Part shown: in pieces, positions 15,099 to 24,929 of the stretch
Numbering within the stretch: position 1 is the first letter of the stretch
How the letters are laid out: each line of letters starts with the position of its first letter
Assembly (NCBI GenBank): GCA_947480015.1
Contig: CANKBS010000027.1
Coordinates: forward strand, 1-50,779
Direction: 5' to 3'
From: Sphingobacteriaceae bacterium
GTDB lineage: Bacteria > Bacteroidota > Bacteroidia > B-17B0 > Aurantibacillaceae
Length of the DNA: 50,779 nt
Program-made: the position numbers and the translations under genes
Notes under the pieces: model-generated
The model's database searches: none
What the model was told of the DNA's origin: nothing
What the model saw: only the letters and a program-made list of their open reading frames with translations

Positions 15099-16880
15099 AT
15101 GAAAATGAAATTTACCATAGGCAGAAGGATAGGATTGGGGTTTGCCATTTTTATTTTGTTAACCGTTATTGCATTTATACTAACAGTTGTAATTCTTGAC
15201 GAAAGTAAAAATCGCACCGAAACTGTTGTTGGACAGGTAACGCCAAGTGTTGCGGAATTGAAAGAATTAAACCTTTTATTACAACGCTCGCATACCGACA
15301 TTTCAAAATGGTATTACAACAAAAGTTTTAATGACATTGATTTCAGAGATGAACTCAAAAAAATTATTTCTACAGATTATCCTAGGAAAAAAGCTATTTT
15401 GAAAGAGTTCTCTGGACTTTGGACGGACGAAGAGAAAAAACAGTTGGATGTAATTTTTACACGTGTTGAGGATCTTTTTGATTTGTATCAAACCCAAATC
15501 ATTAATGCACTCAATAGCCCAGAGGCCTATGATGATCCAAATATTTACATGTTGGCCCTTATACCTTATGAGGAATCAGACGGTAGTATTAAAATTATTT
15601 ACAAAAACCTGAATTCCTTAATTACATTAAAACAAAAGTTCGCCGCAAAAACGACCAATGAAATGTTTGTGTCAATTAATTTTCTTCAAACCTTCGTGCA
15701 ACTTTTAGGTATTACCTTAGTCATCGGTGGAATTCTAATTGCCTTCTTTACTACACGCAGCATTACCATCCCAATTCAGGTCCTAAAAAAAATGTTATTG
15801 TCAATGGGGCTTGGTATATTACCGAAAGAGCGGGTGAGTGCCACTAAGGATGAAATAGGTGAAATGGGTAATGCGCTTAACGACCTCATTCGGTCGATGC
15901 AGCATACCACCGATTTCGCTAAAGAAACCGGGGCAGGTAATTTTGAAGCTTCTTATACACCTTTAAGTAAAGACGATTCATTAGGTCACGCGTTATTAAA
16001 GATGAGGGAGGATTTGGCCGAGAATGAACGTGTTCTCGAGCAAAAAGTTATCGAACGTACCGAAGAAGTTGTTCGTCAGAAATCGGAGATTGAAAATAAA
16101 AATGAAGAACTCGAAATCTTATACAAACAGGTTACCGATAGTATTCATTATGCAAAACGAATTCAAGATGCTATTTTACCTACTAGCAATATTGTAAAAC
16201 AAATGCTTCCCGATTCGTTTATATTATTTAAACCCAAGGACATTGTTAGTGGCGATTTTTACTGGATAGAGAAAAAAGAAAATTTGGTTTACTTTGCAGC
16301 TGTCGATTGCACCGGACACGGTGTGCCGGGCGCCTTCATGAGTTTGGTAGGCCATAATATTTTAAAAGACATTATTAATAATACGTCGGCCACTCAGCCT
16401 TCACACATCCTCGATCGTTTAAGAGAAGGAGTTGTAAATACCTTGCGGGTGGATGATTCGGGTAAACAAGCTAAAGACGGCATGGATATGACGCTTTGCG
16501 CCATTAATTACGACGCAATGGAATTACAGTACGCTGCCGCCTTTAATCCACTCTATATTATCCGTAAAGGTGAATTGATTATGCACCCTGCCAATAAATT
16601 CCCAATCGGTTCGTTTATTGGAGAAAAAACAAATTTCGACAATCATGTGATTCAACTCGAAAAAGGAGATCAAATATTTATTTTTAGTGATGGATATGCC
16701 GATCAGTTTGGTGGTCCAAATGGAAAAAAATTCATGGTTGGTAACTTCAGGAAATTATTGACTCAAATAGCTGCACTTGATTCTGTATCCCAAAAAGAAA
16801 AACTGGATGAGACCCTGCTTAAGTGGCAAGGCGTACAGGAGCAGGTGGATGACGTTCTCGTAATAGGAGTAAAGGTTTAA
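15099..16880 (+). CDS. Membrane sensor with HAMP domain and SpoIIE-type PP2C phosphatase
   Basis: A protein of 593 residues. Transmembrane helix 1 (about 11-33), a helical periplasmic sensor domain (about 34-195), transmembrane helix 2 (about 196-218), HAMP (about 219-272), a coiled coil (about 300-350) and a SpoIIE/PP2C domain (about 370-593). The metal-binding acidic motifs are DIVSGDFYW (Asp381, Asp386) and AVDCTGHGVPGAFMS (Asp403); the late motif IFIFSDGYADQ is also present. It should dephosphorylate a serine/threonine phosphoprotein, classically an anti-anti-sigma factor, in response to a periplasmic signal. No STAS protein or kinase is encoded nearby. A second ATG lies two codons downstream. 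The coupling with YfiR is an inference from position. Confidence 0.92.
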   Translation: MKMKFTIGRRIGLGFAIFILLTVIAFILTVVILDESKNRTETVVGQVTPSVAELKELNLLLQRSHTDISKWYYNKSFNDIDFRDELKKIISTDYPRKKAILKEFSGLWTDEEKKQLDVIFTRVEDLFDLYQTQIINALNSPEAYDDPNIYMLALIPYEESDGSIKIIYKNLNSLITLKQKFAAKTTNEMFVSINFLQTFVQLLGITLVIGGILIAFFTTRSITIPIQVLKKMLLSMGLGILPKERVSATKDEIGEMGNALNDLIRSMQHTTDFAKETGAGNFEASYTPLSKDDSLGHALLKMREDLAENERVLEQKVIERTEEVVRQKSEIENKNEELEILYKQVTDSIHYAKRIQDAILPTSNIVKQMLPDSFILFKPKDIVSGDFYWIEKKENLVYFAAVDCTGHGVPGAFMSLVGHNILKDIINNTSATQPSHILDRLREGVVNTLRVDDSGKQAKDGMDMTLCAINYDAMELQYAAAFNPLYIIRKGELIMHPANKFPIGSFIGEKTNFDNHVIQLEKGDQIFIFSDGYADQFGGPNGKKFMVGNFRKLLTQIAALDSVSQKEKLDETLLKWQGVQEQVDDVLVIGVKV

Positions 16881-16892
16881 TGACCAAAAATA

Positions 16893-18425
16893 ATGAAAGT
16901 ACTTCCTGCAATAATTTTTTCGTGCGGTAGTCTGTTTTTTTGTGCCCATGCTCAAATGCAACCAAGAAGTGTAAAAATAACCACAACCGCTATTGGTATT
17001 TCTGCCATTAGTATTAATACCATTGTGGCTAAAACCTTTAATTTCAACTTTCCTGTTTTTAATTGCAAAAAAGATTCTTTAACAAAACAACTTTTTGTTT
17101 CGGCCCGCCAACGTGGCGACGCAGCAGGAAATTTATATTTGAGTCGTGGTTATTTTATGGGAATAAGTTGTACCGGTGACACCGTTAACTGGTTAAACGA
17201 ATCGAGTTTATTTAATGTATTGGTTTCGGGTACTAACCTTCTTGTATCAAACGATGAAAAAACGGTACGATATAATAAATTGCATGGTTACGATGAGATT
17301 CGTTATGACCATAAAATTATTTATACGCCGCCAAAATTCAATAAAGGATTAATGTATAGCAGCACCGCTAATGATGTACTTCATGGCGTAAGTCTTGCCA
17401 CAGGAATCAGCTCATGGTCTTGCAGCATACCACGTAATGAAGATTGGGTGGACATGCAGTATTTGAACGATTCGGTATTACTTGTGGCAGCAAATGGACT
17501 TCATGCCATCAATATCCGTTCAGGGTTAAAATGGACTTTCCCATTATCTACTTCTGCCAAAACAAGCCGTTCATTAATTTATTCTTCAGCAAAATATAAA
17601 ACCATTCAAAAAATCAGTACTGTATTAAAAACTTCCAGCGAAGAAAATCAAGTCACTCAACTAGCATCCAATATTCTGAAAGATGATAAATTGATTTATT
17701 TTTCTTCTAAAGAAAAACTCATTGCTGTAAGCCACGAAGGGCAGCTGGCATGGGAACTTGACCTGAAGAATTATCCGGTTTCGAAAATGTATATTTCTAA
17801 AAGCGACTCTTCCCTCACTTTGGTTAATTTTGGACTGGCTACGCACAGTAATAATTTCGTTACTTGGGGCAAACCGTTTATTTTAAGTATTGATCCACAA
17901 AGTGGGCGCATCATGAGTCAATTCGATTTGAGCGATATTGATAATCTGGCCGATTTTGTTAAAACGAATAATTCCCTTGTCTTTGCTGCTAAAAACTCTA
18001 TTCTTGAAGCCAAACTCGGCAGCAACAGTTTGAAAACCGTTATAGCCATGAATGGCCATAAATACGGTTCTTTTTCCGAGTTTATTAATGGAAACGACTA
18101 TTACATCCTAAAAGAAGGTTATTTTGTACCGCTTAATTTTATTAATGATAACCTTGTTTATTTTAAAGCCGATAACAACAAAATTTACGGCTTGGATTCA
18201 ACCAATTTGGTTTACGAATACCATTTTAATGAGTTGTATAAACTCGATAGAAAATTTGAAAACAAAACTGTTTTGATAAATGATGAAAAAACACTCATAA
18301 CCAATAACACCTTCGAATTACTTTTCACTTTAAATACGACAGCCGAAAGTATAATTCTAAACGACCGGATCTATTTTATAGAAGATTACAAAATTCACAT
18401 GGTTTTATTTAAAGACCTGAAATAG
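16893..18425 (+). CDS. Secreted beta-propeller-like protein
   Basis: A protein of 510 residues. A signal peptide (MKVLPAIIFSCGSLFFCAHA) is followed by repeated blade-like segments such as KGLMYSSTANDVLHGVSLATG, DDKLIYFSSKEKLIAVSHEGQ and NKIYGLDSTNLVYEYHF, which resemble PQQ- or WD-type beta-propeller blades. No catalytic residues are evident. It starts 12 bases after the phosphatase stop, so it is probably the fourth gene of the YfiR run and may provide a ligand-binding surface. The gene on the other side is convergent. Propeller fold is likely; function unknown. Confidence 0.65.
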   Translation: MKVLPAIIFSCGSLFFCAHAQMQPRSVKITTTAIGISAISINTIVAKTFNFNFPVFNCKKDSLTKQLFVSARQRGDAAGNLYLSRGYFMGISCTGDTVNWLNESSLFNVLVSGTNLLVSNDEKTVRYNKLHGYDEIRYDHKIIYTPPKFNKGLMYSSTANDVLHGVSLATGISSWSCSIPRNEDWVDMQYLNDSVLLVAANGLHAINIRSGLKWTFPLSTSAKTSRSLIYSSAKYKTIQKISTVLKTSSEENQVTQLASNILKDDKLIYFSSKEKLIAVSHEGQLAWELDLKNYPVSKMYISKSDSSLTLVNFGLATHSNNFVTWGKPFILSIDPQSGRIMSQFDLSDIDNLADFVKTNNSLVFAAKNSILEAKLGSNSLKTVIAMNGHKYGSFSEFINGNDYYILKEGYFVPLNFINDNLVYFKADNNKIYGLDSTNLVYEYHFNELYKLDRKFENKTVLINDEKTLITNNTFELLFTLNTTAESIILNDRIYFIEDYKIHMVLFKDLK

Positions 18426-18439
18426 AAGGCCATTCAGCA

Positions 18440-18862
18440 CTACTTCTCGTATGCCTCAATACACTGGCGCCAAGAGTGTGGAACGGGTATGCTCATGTTT
18501 TGAATGTAATCGCTTGCCACTAAAACGCCAATGGCATCGGCACAAGCTAAAAGCTGGGTTTTTTCTTTGCGCAAAAGGGTGTTTTTAATGGTTATACTTT
18601 TTGTGCCGACTTTAAAAATCTTGGTGCAACAAAAAATTTCATCTTCAAGAAATATTGGCAAAATATGATTAATCTCGGTACGTGCTAGTACAAAACCTTG
18701 TTTGTCCCATTGCACGTGGCCTTTTAATATTTCTCCAAAATAGGTAACCCTCCCAAGTTCAATGTAATTATGATAACACGCATTGTTTACATGGTCCAAT
18801 CGATCAATATCACTAAATCGGATTTGCACAGGAATGATGTGTTTATAGTCCTGATACTGCAT
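18440..18862 (-). CDS. Hotdog-fold acyl-CoA thioesterase (YbgC/4HBT type)
   Basis: A protein of 140 residues, the normal size of a single hotdog domain. The active-site segment IRFSDIDRLDHVNNACYHNY carries the acidic residue and HVNN pattern of 4-hydroxybenzoyl-CoA thioesterase-like enzymes; ELGRVTYF follows. It hydrolyses acyl-CoA thioesters in the cytosol; the chain length is unknown. Its start codon shares one base with the stop of the polyprenyl synthetase (TAATG), which indicates translational coupling within the rfbA-polyprenyl-thioesterase run. Confidence 0.9.
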   Translation of the reverse strand: MQYQDYKHIIPVQIRFSDIDRLDHVNNACYHNYIELGRVTYFGEILKGHVQWDKQGFVLARTEINHILPIFLEDEIFCCTKIFKVGTKSITIKNTLLRKEKTQLLACADAIGVLVASDYIQNMSIPVPHSWRQCIEAYEK

Positions 18863-19875
18863 TATATTTGACGGTTTAAAAGTTCAAGTGCAAAATTTTT
18901 CAATTTTTCTTTTTTTGATTTGCCGGCATTTACCTTCATTAAATAGTCAATGGCAATAGCGGTGTGTTTATCGGCTTGGTTTAAGCATAATTGTTGAACG
19001 CAAAGCTCTTTGTAGAGCTTCATGGTTCCCTTTATTTTTTTGGATGCTTCTTTGGCTGGAAGTTTTAGTAATTTACTCAACCGATCCTTCTGTTCCTTAT
19101 TCGCTAGTTCCAAGGTTTTAAGAAGTAAGAATGTTTTTTTATTAGCAACAATATCCCCACCTGGTTTTTTGCCGAATTTCTCAGTGTCCTGTGCAAAAGC
19201 ATCAAGCATATCATCCAGCAATTGAAAAGCAATTCCTAAATGTTTACCGAATTCATACAAATAAGCCTGGTCTTTTTTTCCGGCAGAAGCATTGATGGCG
19301 CCCATTTTTAAACTGCAACCCAATAATACGGCGGTTTTAAAGGTGATCATGTGAAGGTAGTCGGAAACCGTTACCGATTTACTGCTTTCAAAATTCATGT
19401 CCAGTTGTTGACCTTCACAAACCTCGGTAGCAGTGGCACTAAAAACGATATTTAATTTCTTATACTGCGAATTTTTGTAAAGTTCTAATACCTGAAAAGC
19501 TTTAACCATCATGACATCTCCACTCAAAATAGCAATATTGGTATTCCACTTCACGTGCACCGTTTCTTTATTTCGGCGTAACGGTGCTGCATCTAAAATG
19601 TCGTCATGTATCAACGAAAAGTTGTGAAACAATTCAACGGCCATGGCCGAATGTAAGGCCAACTTAGGTTCTTTGTCAAATAAATCACAGGCTACCAAGG
19701 CTAATAACGGGCGCAAACGTTTACCGCCAAGCGATAAAATATAATGCTCGGGTTCATACAGTTCCTTGGGTAATTTACCCGATAAACCAGCTTGGTGTTT
19801 TTCTAAATGATTTAAAAATAATTCTAAAAGATGCTTGTAGTCTTTCACTTGAAAGGTATTAAGAATTTTTCGCAA
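18862..19875 (-). CDS. Polyprenyl (isoprenyl) diphosphate synthase
   Basis: A protein of 337 residues. Both aspartate-rich motifs are intact: DDILD (Asp91, 92, 95) and DDMLD (Asp221, 222, 225), with GGKRLRPLL (50-58) binding isopentenyl diphosphate. The enzyme extends allylic diphosphates for quinone or undecaprenyl side chains. The small residues before the first motif would decide chain length, but this cannot be read reliably by eye. Its start overlaps the end of rfbA by 17 bases, and its stop is fused with the thioesterase start. The length is normal for the family. Confidence 0.93.
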   Translation of the reverse strand: MRKILNTFQVKDYKHLLELFLNHLEKHQAGLSGKLPKELYEPEHYILSLGGKRLRPLLALVACDLFDKEPKLALHSAMAVELFHNFSLIHDDILDAAPLRRNKETVHVKWNTNIAILSGDVMMVKAFQVLELYKNSQYKKLNIVFSATATEVCEGQQLDMNFESSKSVTVSDYLHMITFKTAVLLGCSLKMGAINASAGKKDQAYLYEFGKHLGIAFQLLDDMLDAFAQDTEKFGKKPGGDIVANKKTFLLLKTLELANKEQKDRLSKLLKLPAKEASKKIKGTMKLYKELCVQQLCLNQADKHTAIAIDYLMKVNAGKSKKEKLKNFALELLNRQI

Positions 19876-20725
19876 GCTCCAGTAAATAATTACCGTAACC
19901 GCTTTTGGTTAAGGGTTGAGCTACTTTAATTAATTGTTCTTTGTTTATGTAACCCATGTTAAAAGCTACCTCTTCAATACAACCTACTTTTAAACCCTGA
20001 CGTTCTTCAATCACCTGAACAAACTGACCGGCTTGCATCAGCGATAAAAAAGTACCGGTGTCTAACCAAGCAGTTCCTCTATCCATAATCGACACTTTAA
20101 GATTTCCTTGTTTTAAATATTCTTTATTGACATCAGTTATTTCGTATTCACCGCGAGGACTAGGCTTTAAATTCTTCGCAATTTCTACCACGTTATTGTC
20201 ATAAAAATAAAGTCCAGGTACTGCGTAATTCGATTTTGGCACAGTAGGTTTTTCTTCAATAGAAAGAACTTTGTTGTTTTTATCAAAATCAACGACACCA
20301 TAGCGTTCGGGGTCACTCACGTGGTAAGCAAAAACAACGCCTCCCTCCGGATCATTAATTTGTTTGAGCGCTGATCCTAACCCTACACCGTAAAAAATAT
20401 TATCACCTAAAATAAGGGCCACTTTTTCTTTTCCAATAAATTTCTCACCTATTACAAAAGCCTGTGCTAAACCATTTGGTACTTCTTGAACAGCATAAGT
20501 AAAACTGCAGCCTAAATTTTTACCATCACCCAGCAAGCGCTCAAAGTGAGGTAAGTCGTGCGGTGTAGAAATGATTAAGATGTCTTTTATACCAGCCATC
20601 ATAAGCACCGAAAGGGGATAATAAATCATAGGCTTATCGTAAATAGGCATCATTTGCTTACTAACTGCCAGTGTAAGTGGATGCAAACGGGTTCCCGAGC
20701 CTCCTGCTAAAATTATTCCTTTCAT
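19859..20725 (-). CDS. rfbA: Glucose-1-phosphate thymidylyltransferase
   Basis: A protein of 288 residues, the usual RmlA length. The nucleotide-binding signature [11 protein letters not shown] (residues 8-18), the [12 protein letters not shown] segment and [10 protein letters not shown] (Asp108) are present, along with [21 protein letters not shown]. It makes dTDP-glucose from dTTP and glucose-1-phosphate, the entry to dTDP-rhamnose and other deoxysugars of surface polysaccharides. The other rml genes are not in the window. It leads a three-gene minus-strand run that may start from a TAATTTTG box at 20805-20812. Confidence 0.96.
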   Translation of the reverse strand: MKGIILAGGSGTRLHPLTLAVSKQMMPIYDKPMIYYPLSVLMMAGIKDILIISTPHDLPHFERLLGDGKNLGCSFTYAVQEVPNGLAQAFVIGEKFIGKEKVALILGDNIFYGVGLGSALKQINDPEGGVVFAYHVSDPERYGVVDFDKNNKVLSIEEKPTVPKSNYAVPGLYFYDNNVVEIAKNLKPSPRGEYEITDVNKEYLKQGNLKVSIMDRGTAWLDTGTFLSLMQAGQFVQVIEERQGLKVGCIEEVAFNMGYINKEQLIKVAQPLTKSGYGNYLLELAKNS

Positions 20726-21066
20726 GCTTTTTTTTTAATGGTTTACGTGTTTTGCCTGACTTGTTTCTATAAAACTAAGTTTGTTAGGCAAGGAGCCGAA
20801 GATACAAAATTATTAAAATCAAAAAGACCCATCTGGATTTATCCCATTTTTTTTATGGTTTTTTAATTGACGCTCCTGGGAAGTCGTTTCGGCATGATAC
20901 TTTTAGTGGACTAAAAACCTACAAAACGCTATACAATTTAGAGATTGAGGCTAAATTTAAGGCTTCTGATTTTTTTTCAACAGCTAATTTGTAAAAATTA
21001 AGGATATGACTGAGTAAAATATCCCTTTCAGTTATTGAATTATTCGAATATTCCTCGTATTTTTAA
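20726..21066. other. Intergenic region between rfbA and the type B surface protein
   Basis: This AT-rich gap holds a possible minus-strand -7 box (TAATTTTG, 20805-20812) for rfbA and the upstream part of the plus-strand promoter at 21067. A short open stretch around 20875-20990 without a start codon has no recognisable product. No RNA gene or repeat was seen. Confidence 0.4.
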
Positions 21067-21074
21067 TACTTTTG
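21067..21074 (+). promoter_or_regulatory. Bacteroidota -7 promoter element (TACTTTTG)
   Basis: TACTTTTG matches TANNTTTG immediately upstream of the 980-codon reading frame. With this box the transcript would begin near 21080, which makes the third possible start (ATG at 21087) the most likely. Confidence 0.45.
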
Positions 21075-21086
21075 TTTATGTTAATT

Positions 21087-24014
21087 ATGAGGACTCTCAA
21101 AAAACTGATTTTCACGGCCATTATTTCACTTTTTTTGCATCAACGTGCATTTGCTCAACCGCCTATAACGGTTGGAACATTTACAGCTTGTCCAAATCAA
21201 ACAGTTACCGGTTGTGCTACTTGGAACAATGTGGGAAGCGCTACTTATACTATAGTGCAACCTACAGGAAGTACTCCCACCTTCACAAACATGGGTTCGA
21301 ACAATTGTTTTGCATTAAGCAATGCAGGCCCTGGCCCTTCAGTTGCTAACTTTACTATTTACGGTTCGGGTATTTATGCCAACGCACCTATCACTGCATC
21401 TGCAATTATAGTAGTTAGCATTCAAAGCCCTCCTGTTCTTACTATCACTAATCCGGGATATTTTTGTTTTGGCAGTAATGCAACATTTACTGCTGATATA
21501 GGTGGAGCTAATTATCTTGTTACTGGCCCATATCCCAATGTGAATTCACCTTCAAATATCATCAATTTCGGTCCTTTGGGCCTAGGCCATTCAGGGAATT
21601 ATACCGTAACCTCAGTTATTAGTGGCTGTACAGTTACCGGCGTTACCTCGGTAAATATTTCACCCAATAATCAAATATCAGTGAATAGTACCAGTAATAT
21701 TTGTCAAAGTACTTCAGCAATAGTTACTTTAAGTGCTAGCCTTCCAAGCGGTGGCAGTTATCAATGGAGCGACCCCTATGGTACGCCATTAACACCAGGA
21801 AATATTGTGAATGTTGGCGGGTTTCCTTCTGGCATAACGCCAACTAACAGTGGTGTTTACACGGCAACAGCTTGTTTAAATTATAATGGTTTGTGTTGCC
21901 CTCGTACCGCAAGCACTCAAATTAATGTGGTTGCTACCAATCCTGTTCTAACTGCAGCTTCTCCGGCAGCACTTTTATGTCAGGGTAATAGCTTAAATTT
22001 ATCAGCGTCCGCTGGGGGTGCCAATACTTGGTCGTGGGTTGGGCCAGGTTCTTTTGTGTCCAGTGTTCAAAACCCTGTCATTAATCCAGCAACGCCTGCA
22101 GCCACTGGTATTTACTCAGTGACAGCGTTTTTTGTTGGCTCTTTTATCACTTGCTCGGTAAGTTCTCAAATTAATGTTCAGGTTGTTCCTGTAAACCTTC
22201 CAATTATTACCATGCCTAACAGTGTTTGCCAAAGTAATAATATAGGTCTTAACTTTTCAGTTTTAGCGAGTGGCGCCAATCAATTTATATGGACCGGTCC
22301 AGGCTCATTCAGTAATACCGTGCAAGGTGCACAGCAAACTATTAGCGCACCACAACCAAGTAATTCAGGTACTTATTATGTTACGGCTAAATTTGGCGGT
22401 AATTTATGTTCATCCACCTCTTCAGCTCAACTCAATGTGGTTCCGGTTAATACGGTGTCGGTAGTACCTCCGGGTATTATTTGTGAGCCAACCAATGCAA
22501 ATTTACAGGCCAATGCTACAGGAGCAAATTTGTTTACCTGGGTGGGGCCAAATAACTTTTCTTCACCGGGCGCCAATGTTATTGTTTACTATCCAACACC
22601 TGCAGCTAGTGGTGTTTATACCGTTACGGCTTACTTTGTAGATATTAATTTAACCTGTAAAAACACTAACACCCTGTTACTCACGGTTTATCCGGTGATG
22701 CATTTTACACTCATTCCACGACAACAAACCTGCTATAAGGTACCTATTACAATTACCGGTCCATCTGGCGCCACTTCGTATACTTGGACAAGTTCTACCG
22801 GTTTTATCTCGCATTCAAAAGATGTTTTCATTGCGTCAGTAGAGCCTAAAAATAGCGGTACCTATACACTTAATGTGTCATTAGGTCCATGTATCTCCGG
22901 CGCTGAAACAAGTATAGAGGTAATCTCACCTATTCAATTTACGTTAACACCCAAAAGCCGCAGCATTTGTAGAGGCGATACCATTGTGCTTGAAGGTGGC
23001 GTGAGTGGCGGTACTCAGAATTACGCTTACGGTTGGAATCCGGCTGTCTATCTTCCTTCCTCTACAGGCTCTATACAAACGGTGGTGCCATTAGGAAGTA
23101 TTGCATATAATTTAATTGTACACGATATTGCTTGCCCTAATTTTTCCTTAACACATAGTTTTGATATTACGGTAAATCAACCACCAAATCCTGTGGTTCA
23201 ATTAAAAGCCGGTGAAGGGTGTTCCCCACTTGATTTTGTAGTGAATACCAAAACGCAAAAAGAAGCTTTTGTAACTACTTTCGATTTTGGTGGATTAATG
23301 AAATATCAAAAAGTATTTGCGGGTACGGATACTGTGTTTCAACATTTTTTGAATGCTGGAACGTATACCCTAAGTATTTATTCGGTGGGTAAAAATGGGT
23401 GTAGTGGTACATATGTGTACCCATATCCAATAAAAGTACATGAAAAACCAGGGGCTGATTTTTATACCGACCCTGAAAAACCAACTTCTACAGATGATAT
23501 TAGTTTTATTGCCACTACCAAATACCAACCCATTACTTATTATGGTTGGAGTTTCCTAGGCGGTAAAACTCCAGGTGATACGAATGTGTATTCAGCTGCA
23601 CCCGATACCTTTAATTTGCCTGTTGCACACCGCAGTTATGAAAATGCTGGTAAATATCCGGTATTACTCATGACTGAAACCGACTTTGGTTGCAGAGATA
23701 CTGTGGTTAAATACATAGATGTGATTGACGACATGCACCTTTATATACCAAACACCTTTACCCCAAATGATGATGGTGTAAATGATGTGTTTTTCGTAAA
23801 AGGCATGGGAGTTAAAACAGAAGGTTTCAGTATCGAAATTTCTGACCGTTGGGGTAATGTTATTTTTTATACCAAAGACATCAATGAAGTTTGGGACGGT
23901 AGTGTTAAAGGTGTAAAAGCCAAAGACGGGGAGTATATTTACCGGATAAAAGCCATAGGCTTAAATGGAGAAGGCCGTAAAGAGATTTCGGGCTTTGTGA
24001 CCATTTTAAAATAA
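21087..24014 (+). CDS. T9SS type B surface protein with Ig/PKD-like repeats
   Basis: A protein of 975 residues from ATG 21087; a TTG (21072) and an ATG (21078) lie just upstream. Signal peptide MRTLKKLIFTAIISLFLHQ then RAFAQ. The middle consists of about eight Ig/PKD-like repeats of 80-90 residues, with recurrent W(V/T)GP.(S/N)F and SG.Y.VTA motifs. The C-terminal 90 residues carry the gliding-motility-associated (CHU_C) domain, LYIPNTFTPNDDGVNDVFFV through DRWGNVIFYT to a short FVTILK end. That domain is the type B secretion signal of the T9SS in known Bacteroidota. It is followed by a strong terminator, so it is its own unit. Function: probably adhesion or display on the cell surface. Confidence 0.9.
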   Translation: MRTLKKLIFTAIISLFLHQRAFAQPPITVGTFTACPNQTVTGCATWNNVGSATYTIVQPTGSTPTFTNMGSNNCFALSNAGPGPSVANFTIYGSGIYANAPITASAIIVVSIQSPPVLTITNPGYFCFGSNATFTADIGGANYLVTGPYPNVNSPSNIINFGPLGLGHSGNYTVTSVISGCTVTGVTSVNISPNNQISVNSTSNICQSTSAIVTLSASLPSGGSYQWSDPYGTPLTPGNIVNVGGFPSGITPTNSGVYTATACLNYNGLCCPRTASTQINVVATNPVLTAASPAALLCQGNSLNLSASAGGANTWSWVGPGSFVSSVQNPVINPATPAATGIYSVTAFFVGSFITCSVSSQINVQVVPVNLPIITMPNSVCQSNNIGLNFSVLASGANQFIWTGPGSFSNTVQGAQQTISAPQPSNSGTYYVTAKFGGNLCSSTSSAQLNVVPVNTVSVVPPGIICEPTNANLQANATGANLFTWVGPNNFSSPGANVIVYYPTPAASGVYTVTAYFVDINLTCKNTNTLLLTVYPVMHFTLIPRQQTCYKVPITITGPSGATSYTWTSSTGFISHSKDVFIASVEPKNSGTYTLNVSLGPCISGAETSIEVISPIQFTLTPKSRSICRGDTIVLEGGVSGGTQNYAYGWNPAVYLPSSTGSIQTVVPLGSIAYNLIVHDIACPNFSLTHSFDITVNQPPNPVVQLKAGEGCSPLDFVVNTKTQKEAFVTTFDFGGLMKYQKVFAGTDTVFQHFLNAGTYTLSIYSVGKNGCSGTYVYPYPIKVHEKPGADFYTDPEKPTSTDDISFIATTKYQPITYYGWSFLGGKTPGDTNVYSAAPDTFNLPVAHRSYENAGKYPVLLMTETDFGCRDTVVKYIDVIDDMHLYIPNTFTPNDDGVNDVFFVKGMGVKTEGFSIEISDRWGNVIFYTKDINEVWDGSVKGVKAKDGEYIYRIKAIGLNGEGRKEISGFVTILK

Positions 24015-24033
24015 AACATTCAAAACTTTTAAT

Positions 24034-24066
24034 AATCCCCTTGTAATAACACAAGGGGATTTTTTA
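24034..24066 (+). terminator. Rho-independent terminator of the type B surface protein
   Basis: A perfect 11-bp stem, AATCCCCTTGT / ACAAGGGGATT, has a 6-base loop and is followed directly by a T-run. It lies 20 bases after the stop codon. Confidence 0.9.
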
Positions 24067-24109
24067 TTTTTATGCCTAGGGCAACAAGGCCCATTGAAAA
24101 ATATAGCGA

Positions 24110-24904
24110 ATGAAACAGTATGGCGATTTAATGCAACATGTTTTGGATGTTGGCACATCTAAAACAGATCGAACCGGTACCGGCACACTGAGTGTGTTTG
24201 GATACCAGATGCGTTTTGATTTGAAACAAGGTTTCCCTTTATTAACCACAAAAAAATTACACACAAAAAGCATTATTCACGAATTGCTTTGGTTTTTAAA
24301 AGGCGACACCAACATTAAATATTTAAAAGATAATGGGGTAAGTATTTGGGATGATTGGGCAGATGCAAACGGTAATCTGGGTCCGGTTTATGGTTACCAG
24401 TGGCGTAATTGGCCAACACCAAGTGGCGGGCACATAGATCAAATTACTCAAATTATTGAGATGATTAAAAAAAATCCCGATTCACGCCGATTAATTGTAA
24501 GCGCTTGGAATGTGGCGGATATTAATAACATGAAATTACCTCCGTGTCATGCCTTTTTTCAATTTTATGTGGCTAACGGAAAATTAAGTTGTCAGTTATA
24601 TCAACGTAGTGCCGACATTTTTTTAGGAGTGCCATTTAACATGGCTTCTTATGCTTTATTAACCATGATGGTAGCTCAAGTCTGTGATCTTGAAGCGGGT
24701 GAATTTATCCATACTTTAGGTGATGCGCATTTATATTCGAACCACCTCGATCAGGCACGTTTGCAACTAAGTCGCGATTACAGAGCTTTGCCAACCATGA
24801 AAATTAATCCGGCGGTTAAGTCAATTTTTGATTTTAAATTCGAAGACTTTGAATTAGATAATTACAATCCGCATCCGCACATTAAAGCGGCTGTGGCGGT
24901 TTAG
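24110..24904 (+). CDS. thyA: Thymidylate synthase
   Basis: A protein of 264 residues, the same length as the E. coli enzyme. It methylates dUMP to dTMP using methylene-tetrahydrofolate. The nucleophile is Cys146 in [12 protein letters not shown]; the N-terminal [12 protein letters not shown], the [11 protein letters not shown] segment, the [20 protein letters not shown] dUMP-binding motif and the C-terminal PHIKAAVAV are all intact. It follows the terminator by about 45 bases and precedes the cyclase-family gene by 25 bases. No dihydrofolate reductase is adjacent. Confidence 0.98.
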   Translation: MKQYGDLMQHVLDVGTSKTDRTGTGTLSVFGYQMRFDLKQGFPLLTTKKLHTKSIIHELLWFLKGDTNIKYLKDNGVSIWDDWADANGNLGPVYGYQWRNWPTPSGGHIDQITQIIEMIKKNPDSRRLIVSAWNVADINNMKLPPCHAFFQFYVANGKLSCQLYQRSADIFLGVPFNMASYALLTMMVAQVCDLEAGEFIHTLGDAHLYSNHLDQARLQLSRDYRALPTMKINPAVKSIFDFKFEDFELDNYNPHPHIKAAVAV

Positions 24905-24929
24905 TAATCCATTACCAAATCATCATCTT

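Noticed and set aside
20880-20995. Open stretch reading PGKSFRHDTFSGLKTYKTL upstream of the type B protein
   Set aside because: No start codon and no recognisable relation to any family; too short to call a relic.
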